A stretch of DNA of 64,000 bases, taken from contig NC_053048.1 in the NCBI RefSeq assembly GCF_003473485.1, forward strand, positions 46,512,255-46,576,254. The letters run 5' to 3'. Within the stretch, counting starts at the first letter, position 1. Every line of letters starts with the position of its first letter. Shown here in pieces: positions 12,201 through 24,927 of this stretch. Below the pieces are notes generated by a model. It saw only the letters and a program-made list of their open reading frames with translations, was not told the DNA's origin and ran no database searches. The translations under genes were made by a program, and so were the position numbers. This DNA comes from Medicago truncatula (taxonomy: Eukaryota; Streptophyta; Magnoliopsida; Fabales; Fabaceae).

Positions 12201-15200
12201 TTTTGTTGGCATCTTCTATTAAGTTTTAACTTGAAATGTTAGCAATTAAACTATTAACAGTTTAAAATAAATATCGGAGATTGCTGAAACACATTATGTG
12301 CACCTTGATCAGGCAGAAGACAATACACCACTTTATGGAGTTTGCTTACATGTTCCTGAAATTGTTCAGAGGCCCCCTGGTATATTAGGCAGATCATCTC
12401 CTATTTCTATTCCCTCTGTGCTATCCAGCCGCTTTCTGGTTTCTGCACCTCGCTGTTACTGTCTTCTGACCAAAGTTCCTTTCTTTGAGTTACACTTTGA
12501 AATGTTAAACAGGTTAGTTCCTTTCATTGACTCGACGGCGTACTTATTGTTCTTTTGTTTTCCCTATATCCAATAGAATTAATTATGTCTCACTTGGATG
12601 CAGCCTCATTGCACAGGAGCGTCTGAACCGGATTACTCAGTTTGTAAATGAAATTACTCTTTCTGGTTGCATTCCATCGACACCAAAACTAGATGATCAA
12701 TTGAGTTCATATACTAACTCACCAGACAGGGAGCCTCTTTCTGGTTGTATTACATCGACACCAAAACTAGATGATCAATTGAGTTCAGATACTAACTCAC
12801 CTGACAGGGAGTCTCTTTCTGGTTGCATTCCATCGACACCAAAACTAGATGATCAATTGAGTTCATATACTAACTCACTCTCACCGGACAGGGAGTCATT
12901 TAGTGACTGGATGGCTTGTGCAATACCTCTTGATGGTGCAGCAGCCATTACCGCTGCTGCTGCTGGCATTATATCTGATGATGAAATCCTACAGTTATCA
13001 CCCAAAATATGGGATTCTCGCTGTCAATCCCCTGTAAGCGTGACTGCCAGTGATGCTTCAGATTTTTGTCAGTTTAGGGATATAGAGAAGGATGGCAAGA
13101 GTAATTTACAAGATCATGATACATGCACTTTCGATGGACCGGAAACTCATAATTCTGTGGAAAGAATGCATGGAAATTGTGAAGCTGGCCAAGCTTCTCC
13201 CAGTGTTGGAACACCTGTACCTGCTCAGGGTCGTGCCTTGGAACGCAATGGAAGTTCTGAGTCACTTTTCAGGTGGTCGATCTATAATCATATTATTCTA
13301 GGTTTTAATTTTATTGTGCTTCTGAGATATATTTCTGGTAATAGTTTGCTTCCTTGTATCTATGGCCTCCTTATGGTGCATAACTTTTTCTGATGTGCTA
13401 TAGTTCATTCATCCATCTTCTTCGTTAGCGGTTTCTTGTATGAGATTTGATGTTCAATTTCAATATCATATTGTTTTCATTGGCAGTCCAGTTCGAAGCA
13501 CTGTGTCGGAAGATGAGGATCATCCTTTTCCAAACAACGAAAGAGATTACGGAGATGATTTGTTAATGGAATGGGCTATGGTTAGTGCAAAGTAGTTTTC
13601 CATTTTGTTTTGCATTAATTAGATTTAGGTGATTGTTGATTGGCATTTAACATTTTTTCTTTGGTGTGAATAACTTTGATAGGAGCATAAGAATGATTTA
13701 CTACAGATAGTATGTAGATATCATGCTCAAACTCTTCCACCCCGAGGAAGTGAATTTGTCTTCCACCCTCTTGAACATTTACAAGCTATTCAATATATAC
13801 GACATTCAGTTGATTCACTTGGCTTCAAAGAAAACTTTTTAGATTGTTCCGAACCAACTGAGGTAATTCTTAAGTCATTTTTAACACAATTATTATCCAT
13901 AAATATGTGCTTTCTTTACAACTCTACTTGGTAAAAAGGTCAACCCGAAGTTGGCAGCTGCTGAGGAAGCCCTTGCATTATCAGTATGGACAACATCAAC
14001 TACTTGTCGAGTTCTATCCCTTGATAGTGTAAGCACATATTCTAATTGAACTTCAACAATGTTAATCTGTCACTGAAAATTTGCTGTATTAGCTGCAAAT
14101 ATTTTGCTACCTTCTTGATCGGTTCAATTTTTTTATACATGTTACTGGCAGTTGCTGGCATTGGTTACGGGAGTTTTATTGGAAAAACAAGTTGTAATAG
14201 TGTGCCCAAATTTGGTAATTTTCAAACAATTGTATACTAATCAATGGCCATTATTTGTTGATGTGGATTAGTTTGGATTGCTTTAGGGAGCCTTTCATTT
14301 TGGCAATTTTTGACACAATGCAGGGTGTTCTATCTGCAGTAGTGCTTTCTCTTATACCGCTGATTCGTCCATTTCAGTGGCAGAGTTTACTGCTCCCGGT
14401 GAGTCTGTCAATTCAACAACCTCTGGTTTCAGATTTTTCTTGGGGCTTTACAAAGTATAACAATATCTTGGCCATGCTTTTCAGGTTTTGCCTGCAAAAA
14501 TGATTGATTTTCTTGACGCCCCAGTTCCATATATTGTGAGTTCCTTTTGTTGTTCTATAAATTATGCTGTTTCATGTGATATTTGCTGTGTCCAATAACT
14601 TTAGTAGGAGTATTTATCATTGCTTTGTGTGATATTCAGGTGAAATTCAAGTAGAACCCACATGAATTTGTGTGTGACTAGCATTTGTCATTTTTAAAAA
14701 AATTAATGTTTTTATGGATGCGAGTTTCAATAAGAATCCCGGATACGGGATACATAACAGTAGTACGATAGGATACAACACAGACGCATGGATACGAGAA
14801 TTTTTAAAAAAAAAAACAAGATGCGTTAACAAAAAAACATATAAATTCACGTCTTTAGTTAGTAAGACGTATCGAAGATGTACAGTATGTAGATGTCAAT
14901 GTTTCTTTCGTTGGTAAGACCTATCAAAGATGTATCTGATAAGTATCGGGAAATATTCATAAAAACAATAAACAAAATTGTTGGATACCCTGCTCTTTTA
15001 CGCCGCTTTATATGAATGTTGAAGTTAAGCCTTCTCTTTGTACTGATTTTTCGGAAAATTTGAAAGAAAGAAATGAGCCGAAAATGGGAGGGGGAGAGAC
15101 AGAGAAACAAGGGTTGATTAGTGAAAGGCCGTATGTATTATAAAGGCTTATTGATGTATTTAACCCTTGCAATTAGGCGGCATTTAAAAATTCGTCCCTG

Positions 15201-16772
15201 TAATTGCTAATCCTGGCATTTTAACCCTGCAATTGTTAATCGTTTAAAATTTGGTCCTTGGACCAAATTAATCACTGCCACGTCACTAATTTGATGACGT
15301 GGCAATCACCGTCACACATGAAATTCCAATTTTGCCCTTAAGAAGAGGACAAAATATTGAAGAAAGAATTGGAAACCCAGGGGTAAATTTGGAATTTCAT
15401 GTGGCGTGGCAGTGATTAAGTGGGGAGAGGGACGAAATTTTAAACGATTAACAATTGCAGGGTTAAAATGCCAGGATTAGCAATTACAGGGACGAATTTT
15501 TAAATGCCGCCTAATTGCAAGGGCTAAACACATCAATAAGCCTATTATAAATTGTGTTAAATTCTCATACAAGGAGTATAAACTCAAAGTGCAATTTTTT
15601 ACCATGTATTCCCTGTTTCTAAGAATTTTATCACTGTTTGTTTATTCAATTATCCATTGTTCTTGCAGGTTGGCATACAACAAAAACCAGATGATCTGTA
15701 TATGAAAACTGCTAATCTTGTTCAAGTTGATGTAATGAAAAATCAGGTTTGTAACGACATTTTAAAGATAGCATGATCCGCTAAAAGAATGGATAATCTT
15801 ATGCAATCTTGCTACACTTACCTTGTACTAAGTACTCTTGTTTGGAATCACGGTGGATACCCCACCAACCGTACGTTTGGATGATGCTCCAAATTGGAGC
15901 TTATACGTTTTCATGTTTTTAAGCCTTGGGACGCAAGAATTGATACACAAACGCCAAAATTTAAGCTTGTATCCCATTGTTGAGCGTGCTCGCTAATAGA
16001 GGATAGCTATGCTGTACCATGTGGTTTTCTTCTCATTTTTTTCATTTTCTACTTTTTTTTCTTTTTGCAGGTTAAAATGTGTCATTTGCCTAGACTTCCA
16101 AAGCAAAGAGAGCTTGTTTCTCAGTTGAGTCCAATTCATGCCAGACTTTCAAGTGAAAGTTCAATTGCTAGGAAGCATCCTGTACATAGGTGCAACGAAG
16201 TCCAGGTTTTTTTAGTTCCCATACTGGAGTTCTTCTCTTTCTGAAATTTAGAGAAATAATTTTTCAGCTTCTAGCCTCGGATGATTCTCCCACCAGTGAC
16301 AACTGCTAATTTGTACCTGTTGCAGGCTGAAGCTGCAACTCAGTTTTTGAATATCATGTGGTACTATTTGGACTCGCTTTGTTCGGATTTGAAATCTCAT
16401 ACGATAACTAGTGTACAATCAAACAACGACAGGGTAACATAACGAAGTTATTGCTATTATTTTTATTTCTGGATATTCTGAAATAAATAAGAATATGTAG
16501 TTTGATCACTTTTTCCTAGCTCATTCTCAATATTTTTTTCCTCAGGTTTCTTTACTTCTTAAAGATAGCTTCATTGACTCCTTTCCTCTTAGGGACCAAC
16601 CATTCATTAAGGTAACAACTCATAGGCACTCTACATAAGATTGAAATGGTTGTTATAGATAGTTGCCATCTAAGCTCATGAATCCTTGGCTTTGCAGCTA
16701 TTTGTAGATACACAGCTTTTTACTGTTTTATCAGACTCTTGCTTATCAAGCTTTGAGAGCGGAAATTTGTAG
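9261..16772 (+). CDS. DENN (AEX-3) domain protein, 18 coding exons
   Basis: Exons: 9261-9626, 10027-10227, 11301-11384, 11770-11829, 12149-12193, 12313-12512, 12604-13272, 13487-13580, 13683-13862, 13939-14028, 14152-14214, 14324-14398, 14485-14535, 15669-15746, 16071-16205, 16326-16433, 16546-16611 and 16698-16772. All junctions are GT-AG and phases agree, giving 879 residues and a TAG stop. An upstream DENN region begins near residue 134 (LFEHFVIVGLHPDAN) and runs through ILFKYPPARSF and LSFVFTLK to CYCLLTKVPFFELH (about 310). After a 220-residue variable linker the core DENN follows (about 645-760: VVIVCPNLGVLSAVVLSLIP, then LIRPFQWQSLLLPVLP and DFLDAPVPYIVGI). DENN proteins usually act as exchange factors for Rab GTPases in membrane traffic; the Rab partner is unknown. 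The linker contains 26-residue repeats. Introns 2 and 13 each hold a MITE. Confidence 0.93.
10368..10675. mobile_element. Harbinger/Tourist-like MITE in intron 2 of the DENN gene
   Basis: The ends GACCCTATTTACTTTGTG and CACAAAGTAAACGAAGCC are inverted repeats, with further pairing through GAAAACATTTT. The element is flanked by TAA on both sides (10365-10367 and 10676-10678), the usual 3-bp Harbinger target site. It is 308 bp long and has no coding capacity. Confidence 0.75.
12657..12896 (+). repeat. 78-bp (26-aa) coding triplication in DENN exon 7
   Basis: Copies begin with ctctttctgg at 12657, 12735 and 12813, exactly 78 bases apart. Each encodes LSGCIPSTPKLDDQLSS followed by a TNSPDRE-type tail. 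The copies differ at only a few bases, and the third has a 6-base in-frame insertion near its end. They lie in the linker between the upstream and core DENN domains, where length change is probably tolerated. Confidence 0.95.
15145..15542. mobile_element. Mutator-type MITE in intron 13 of the DENN gene
   Basis: A 398-bp element with inverted arms of more than 100 bp: ggcttattgatgtatttaac at the left and the matching gctaaacacatcaataagcc at the right. It is flanked by a perfect 9-bp direct repeat tattataaa (15136-15144 and 15543-15551). No open frame. It would fold into a long hairpin in the pre-mRNA. Confidence 0.92.
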
Positions 16773-17744
16773 TCCTCCTCCCTCTGTCTGGCGTTACTAT
16801 AGGAACAAAAGAGTGTTTATCTGGTAGACATGACTCACTGTCGACACTGAGGAAGATATGTTTCATAATTTCGTTGGCAAACCGAACCCCCTCTCCAATG
16901 GATTGGAATGGCCAACAGCGTGAAAGTATAAAGGCTCAGAATTTTGTATCATGTTGATAGGAAAGTTGACTGTATAATACTAAATCACTGGTACTGACCC
17001 CAAGCAAAGAGTTAGGTTCCTGTATTTTATTGAGATAATATGTTTTTGGGTTTAGCTGTTCAATATTTTGTTATTGACTTGTGAGTATATACAGACAGAC
17101 AAACAATTCTCACTCTCCCTATAGCATACATACATATCATTCATTTTTCTCATCTCTCTTATTTTTTAATTTTGATGACAATACCAGATGGTATTTTTTA
17201 AATTTTCATAGGACTATGGTTTCTTTTATAATTTGACAAATTGATATTACAAGGTAAAATCATCAGCATACATTGGGGTGTGAGAATTAGTCTATATAGC
17301 AAATAGCAAACAGTCCTCCCATTTTGATTTAGTATGAGAAAGGATGCAGTGACTATTAGTGCAAGTATATATGTATATCCCACAAACATGCAATCTAACA
17401 GATGGTATAGATTGTACAACACACATGCGAAACAACGAAAGAAAACCACCTATGTGTAGCAATTGCTGTTCTAGGTAGAATCCACCTTTCACCTTTTTTT
17501 GCAATGCTCCTTTGCATCCAAACCGTGGTCCTGGCTAGAAACCAAGCAAGATTTAGGAACAAACATATCAATTGGAGAGTGGTTGTGAACATGACTAGCT
17601 CCAATGCTTTTTTGTCTGAAAACAAGACTAGATGTACTGGTGTTGTGAATATGAATGAATTCAGAATTCTTAAAAGCTTTTAGGGTGGATATTCACTCGC
17701 CCAAAGCTCCTGAAATTAGAGAGGTCATCTGATGTCCCCTCGTT
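16773..17744. other. 3' flank of the DENN gene and intergenic DNA
   Basis: No gene seen. The first few hundred bases are probably DENN 3' UTR. The rest is AT-rich with only short frames that resemble nothing I recognise. Confidence 0.5.
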
Positions 17745-18160
17745 TTGAACTGGATGAAAATGAATACAGATGGTGCCATATCTAATGTTAATGCCGCTTC
17801 TGGAGGAATATTTAGATATGTGAATGAAACTTGGTTGTTTTGCAGTGTCCAGGTGTAGAATCGGCCCTTTATGCATAATTGTTTGCTGTTATTTTGGCTA
17901 TAGAGCTAGCTTACTCCAAAGGCTAGTTCAACCTTTGGTTAGAGATTGACTGTAAATTGGTCACGCTAGCTTTCAACAAGGCTACCCTGGTCCCCTCGCA
18001 GATTAGGAACAGATGGCTTAACTGTTTAAATTTGTTTAAGAACATGCATCTAATTGTAACTCATATTTATAGAGAAGGTAACTCTCGTGCTGATATCCTA
18101 CCACCACTTTCATTTGGTGTGATGGTATCCGAGATGAGATCAAAAGAGATTTTGTAAAAA
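17745..18160 (+). pseudogene. Degenerate RNase H domain of a LINE-type retroelement
   Basis: Across several frames the plus strand reads like the plant retroelement RNase H domain: NTDGAISNVNAASGGIFR near the start, then RNRWLNCLNLFKNMHLIVTH and IYREGNSRAD near the end. The last matches the usual 'R..N..AD' box. Stops and frameshifts interrupt it, so it is a fossil. Confidence 0.65.
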
Positions 18161-18766
18161 ACTGATTAGGTCTTCAAAACTATAGATTTACTACCTTTTT
18201 GAAAAGACTTTGGTCTAGTCCTCCCTTTCTTTTCTTTTCTTTTTTGTGCTCCTTTCTTATTTTAATGAATTGAGTGGTGCTCACTGCATCACTTCTGGTT
18301 AAAAAAAACAAAACAAAACCACTATGCTCATTGCATCTTAATGAGTGGTGCTCATTGCATCTTAATGGTATTCTTCATGTCTTTGTTTTGTCCCTTTTGG
18401 TTTCAATGTTCTTGGTACCATTTATACTTTCTTTCATCTCTTGCAAAATACTGTAATTTGAAAATCTATTTCTATCGTGTGTATAGTGCAAATTCGAATG
18501 GGAAGTTCGTAAAATAATCTAATTACGTGTCTTTGAAAAAAAATATATATTATTACTGAAAACAAGAAATATAAATTGTTTTTTAACAAAGAAAGCAATA
18601 GTCATAACCCATAACTCAAAAAAAGATGTTTATCGATTGCAAAGACCTTCAAATCAGATTGGAATACGGTCCATATTATAAACCATACCATATGTTTTTA
18701 CAAACTACAGCCACTCAGATTATTTAACAGCAACCCAAAGTATCAATGCTGGACCAGATCACCTCA

Positions 18767-20933
<2,167 letters not shown>

Positions 20934-21389
20934 TCAGATCAGATTCAGAAATGAGAAGTCAGAGACCACAGACGGAAAATGCCAAGCTCAGGCAGGAATG
21001 ATATAAATAAATAAATCTAATTATTTCTGGTGGTCTATTATTGATAAACTTAGACATGTTTAATATTGAATTTTAAATTAATGTTCAAATCAAACCACTT
21101 CTGTTTTCTGCATTCATATGCCAATTCATTTATCCACCGTATGTTCTCACTTCTACCACAAATACATACATTAAGTTTTCGCATTTTTGGTAAAACGGTC
21201 AGCTTAGTAGGCCTAAATAGCTTTTTTTTTTTTTTTTTTTTTTATGGCTCGTGGTCCGACGTTTTAAGCTAAACAATCTTCTAAAAAAAAAAGGTTTAGC
21301 CTGCTCTATTTTGAAAGAAAAAAAAAAATTCAGTCTAACTTGAGCATAACATAAATTATGCTGTAGATTCGTGTATGTCGATCTGACAT
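20934..21389. other. Upstream region of GSNOR
   Basis: Divergent intergenic DNA holding the GSNOR 5' leader and promoter, with a T-rich run at about 21222-21242. No gene and no clear repeat boundaries were seen. Confidence 0.4.
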
Positions 21390-22050
21390 GTTTGTACCCC
21401 TATTTGAGATCCTTAAACCGAACACCTAAAAGATAATGGAACCAGATTTTTTTAAAAGTGCAATCTTTAATAAGATGATCAATATTTTCCTTAGTTGAAC
21501 TACATCCAAGACAAAAAGGATCAATTGGTATGTCTTTTTGATTGGGCTTCTTCTTTGTTGGGAGATTCCAAAGCTTTAACCAAACCACACATTGAGTTTG
21601 CTAGTTAGAACCTTGAGGCATTTCGGACTATTCCTAGTATCTTATAGCATGATAAGCACTTTCAACATAAAATCACCTTTTGTAAAGGCCCCAATCATAG
21701 TATCCGTTTGATTTGAATTTGAGAGGGGCAAGGGCAACTGTAGAATTTAAAAGGCTTCAAAAGGTAGAAAAACTGCATTTATCAACTGAATATTCCAAGT
21801 TCCACTTTCATGCAGAATGATGTGGGACACCTGAAAGAGGATCAAACGTTGTAACCATGTTGAAGAGGTATGGTCAGTTATCCTTCTGCATATTTATTAT
21901 TAAAAGACATGCTCCAACTCTGCATAAACTGCCTCTATTCAGAATCCAGCAAGCCTCATGAATACTTCGGGTGTAGTTAGGTAGGAATCCTTTACAAGCC
22001 TTTAGAACATCACCACTAGGAAAATAGGAAGATTTCGGACATTTAGGCTT
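21390..22050 (-). pseudogene. Decayed LINE reverse-transcriptase C-terminus (zf-RVT region)
   Basis: The minus strand encodes KLWNLPTKKKPNQKDIPIDP, then FCLGCSSTKENIDHLIKDC and KKIWFHYLLG. This is the Cys/His zinc-binding segment found at the C-terminus of plant LINE reverse transcriptases. Sequence up to about 22050 is probably the same element but is too broken to read. No intact frame remains. Confidence 0.6.
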
Positions 22051-22293
22051 TGCTTACGAGTTTAGAGGGAAAGGAGAGGAGGGGTTTGGAAGAATAGAAG
22101 GATAAAGTAGAAGAGATAAATGATATTGAGAGGAGAAGACTTTCGGATTCATTTTCCTTTATGATACAAAATCATCCTCAATTGATGAACTAAAAAATTG
22201 TATTGAATGAGGATTTATTGGGGTTTTGGAGGGTTTACATGAATTTTTAAAATTTAATCTAAATAGTTATAATATTCTTAAAATAAAAAATAT

Positions 22294-22522
22294 ACTCCCT
22301 CTGTCCCATAGTAACTGAGTCATTTTTAATAAAAAAAAAAGTGTCCCAAAATAAGTGAGTCATTTCACTTTTCAATACATCATTAATTACTTTTTTCCCT
22401 TTATAACTCTAATTAATACTCCATCCGTCCCAAATTGTATGACGTTTTGGGCATTTCACATATTAAGAAATGCAATTAATATTGTGTGAAAAAGAGATAT
22501 TATGAGTTGTTTTACAAAATTG
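22294..22522. repeat. Fragments of mariner/Stowaway-type MITE ends
   Basis: Two segments start with tactccctctgtccc (22294) and tactccatccgtccc (22419). Both are typical Tc1/mariner-type plant MITE termini. Matching opposite ends were not found. A LINE copy is inserted directly downstream. Confidence 0.45.
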
Positions 22523-22539
22523 TCCTTAATAAATAATAT

Positions 22540-23418
22540 TTTTTTTTGTTTTGAACAAGCAAAAATGGAATATATTAACACTGCTTAAATAGCCCTTTCA
22601 GCACAAGGTGTACCGAAAAAACTACTTAGCACGAAACACACAGTTTACAAAATACAACCAAAAGTTAGGCAATGCCTAAACAAGACAATGGATTCGACAT
22701 CCACATCTGATCACCAAACACAAAAACCACCTTACTAGCTTTCAGCCACCACAAAGATTGATACTTTACTTTATCTAATAATTGCAATAAAGAACTTTCT
22801 TTTTGTTTAAAAATCCTATTATTCCTTTCATTCCATATAACCCACACCGTCAATAACCAAATAAGCTGAAGAAATGATCGCCTGGCTTTCAGACCTCCTG
22901 TGTAAAAAGCAAAATGTGCACCATGATTTGATATGTCGCAATGATCAACACCATCAAAACCTATCCAAGATCTCACCAGCGGCCATAATAAACCAAAAAA
23001 TCTGCAAGACAAAAATAAATGTCGAGCGTCTTCCAATAAACCACACCCTGACACACATAAACATGCCTCTGAACTCAAAATACCACGGGAAGCTAAATTG
23101 GACTTGGTAGGGAGTCTGTCTCGAATCAATCTCCAAGCAAAAATAGACACCTTAAGAGGAACCTGTTTGTGCCAAACCAAATCCTCACAAAGGCTATCCT
23201 GCTGCTCCTCTTGAGAAGTAAGTAAAGCATAAGCACCACGAATTGTGTACCCTTGACCAGGGTCCGGTTGCCACTGCCACACATCATAAGAAAGAGGCTG
23301 CAAAGAAACATTAGCAAGTAATAACCTACACTCCACAAGGAGGTCCTCCTCCCATGCCCACAACCTCCGCCTCCACTGCCAACCACCTCCCTCCTCCCCC
23401 CACCCTAACGAAAACATC
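22540..23418 (-). mobile_element. 5'-truncated LINE (L1-type) insertion with target-site duplication
   Basis: An 879-bp copy flanked by a perfect 17-bp direct repeat tccttaataaataatat (22523-22539 and 23419-23435). The minus strand has one long open frame, 23402 down to 22665. It encodes the end of a LINE reverse transcriptase and zinc-binding region (YTIRGAYALLTSQEEQQDS, FAWRLIRDRLPTKSNLASRG, VWVIWNERNNRIFKQ). The T run at the left border is the remnant of the poly(A) tail in minus orientation. The perfect TSD and long open frame point to a fairly young insertion. The rest of the ORF is absent, as expected for 5' truncation during reverse transcription. Confidence 0.93.
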
Positions 23419-23589
23419 TCCTTAATAAATAATATGAGAAAGATAAATGAAAGAATTGAAAGAAGAGAGTAATAAATAGCTAATGTCAATAACAGATTAT
23501 AAAAAAAAAAAAAAAAACAATATTGATCAAGCTAAATTTATCGAATATTACTCATCTCCTAAGATAGTTAACCAAAAAATATCACTTAG

Positions 23590-23680
23590 TAACTTATATC
23601 AGTTAGTAGAGACGGTGCATAATGTATGCAGGGATCCGGAGACACCACATAAGTGAGCTTCGACCATTAGGCTTGAAAAA
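23590..23680 (+). mobile_element. tRNA-related SINE-like fragment
   Basis: The tract atcagttagtagagacggtg, followed by tgcataatgtatgcagggatccggagac, resembles the Pol III A-box/B-box head of plant tRNA-derived SINEs (compare 35226, 52138, 54001 and 55711). It ends in an A-rich run. The B box is degenerate. Confidence 0.4.
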
Positions 23681-23696
23681 AAAATATATATATATA

Positions 23697-24501
23697 TAGG
23701 GGTGTAAGTGGTTCGGGCAAAACCAACGAAACCGAAAGTCCAACCCAAACCGAAGAGATATCCGACCTTGTTTGGTTCGGTTTGAAACCGATCTGAACCA
23801 ATCGAAACTGATATAGTTTGGTTTGGTTCATGGTTTTTCATTTCGAGGTCCGTGAAACCGATGAACCAATCTGATGATAACCTCACTCCTTATTTTACAT
23901 TATCTTACCTCACACAAACTTATGGTTAGACCCAAAATTAAACATAAAATAATTTTTCATCCATTCATTTTCTCTCATCTCATAAGTCAGACTCTTTCAT
24001 TTCTACTCAATCTTTCACGTGGATGGCAAATTGGAATTTGACGATTCACGTTGGAATTGGATTGATTTAATTTGGATGTTTTTATTTAATTTCATGGCGA
24101 CCATAATTTCATGATGTTTAAATTTCAGGATGTTTTAATTTCAGTTTGCATGGATTTGTTATTTTGACTATGTTTTAATTTTAGGATGTTCTTTTTGGAA
24201 TTTTTATGTTTGTTGATGAATGATGCATGTATGGATCATGAATGATTGAAATATTTGAGTTTGATGAAGTTGTTTTTGAAGAATGATGTATGAATGAACC
24301 TTTGATCATATGTATAAAATATTGAGTAATGTTAGTTACAAAAAGTTGTTTGAAAAATTGAGAAAATGAAAAAACAAAATATGAAATATTTTGCGAGAAT
24401 ATGATTTTTGTTTTAATTGTACTTTTAAATAAATCAATTAATTCATGGGTTTGGACATTTTTTTGACTGAAAATCAATCTAAACCGAACTATTATCCCCT
24501 A
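23697..24501. mobile_element. Possible non-autonomous hAT element
   Basis: The left end TAGGGGTGTAAGTGGTTCGG and the reverse complement of the right end (TAGGGGATAATAGTTCGG) are similar, as in hAT termini. The flanks lie in TA repeats, so an 8-bp target-site duplication cannot be shown. The interior is AT-rich with no transposase frame. Confidence 0.35.
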
Positions 24502-24645
24502 TATATCCCTTAAAATATCTCTTATTAAACTAAAGACAAACAAATAATCGAAACGACGCGTTTAGACGTTCTTTGAAAGAACAAATATGCGCGACAACGT
24601 TGGTTTGGTTCATTCATCTATTAATCAAACGAAAAGGGTTTTGCG

Positions 24646-24655
24646 TTAGGGTTTT
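24646..24655 (+). promoter_or_regulatory. Telo-box (TTAGGGTTTT) in the VIP5 leader
   Basis: The tract gcgttagggttttgttctct carries the AAACCCTAA-type telo-box on its complement. This motif is common near transcription starts of plant housekeeping genes for translation and chromatin. It lies about 280 bases upstream of the VIP5 ATG, in the presumed 5' leader. Confidence 0.55.
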
Positions 24656-24927
24656 GTTCTCTCAATCTTCCATTGTGATACCAACAAGCTTCTAACTTTC
24701 GCGTTTTCATCGAAATACACGGTAATGTTTTCCACATTCTTATCTCTATTCAATTCCTACTTTCGAAACTATTATTATACTATCACTTTAGTATCGAAAA
24801 CCATAGAATCAAATCACACCCTTTTGTTTATTGCTTCGTTGTGTTCATTGTTTTGCTGTTTTAACTTTCAATATTGAGTTTATTGATTGATTGATTATAT
24901 ACATTGTGTTATACATGCAGACAAATT

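Noticed and set aside
14700-15110. Possible gene in DENN intron 13 left of the MITE
   Set aside because: Repeated 'gatacg' words and stops in all frames; probably older repeat DNA.
23697-24501. Firm hAT call
   Set aside because: The ends are similar, but no 8-bp target duplication can be shown in the TA-repeat flank, so it is kept only as a low-confidence feature.
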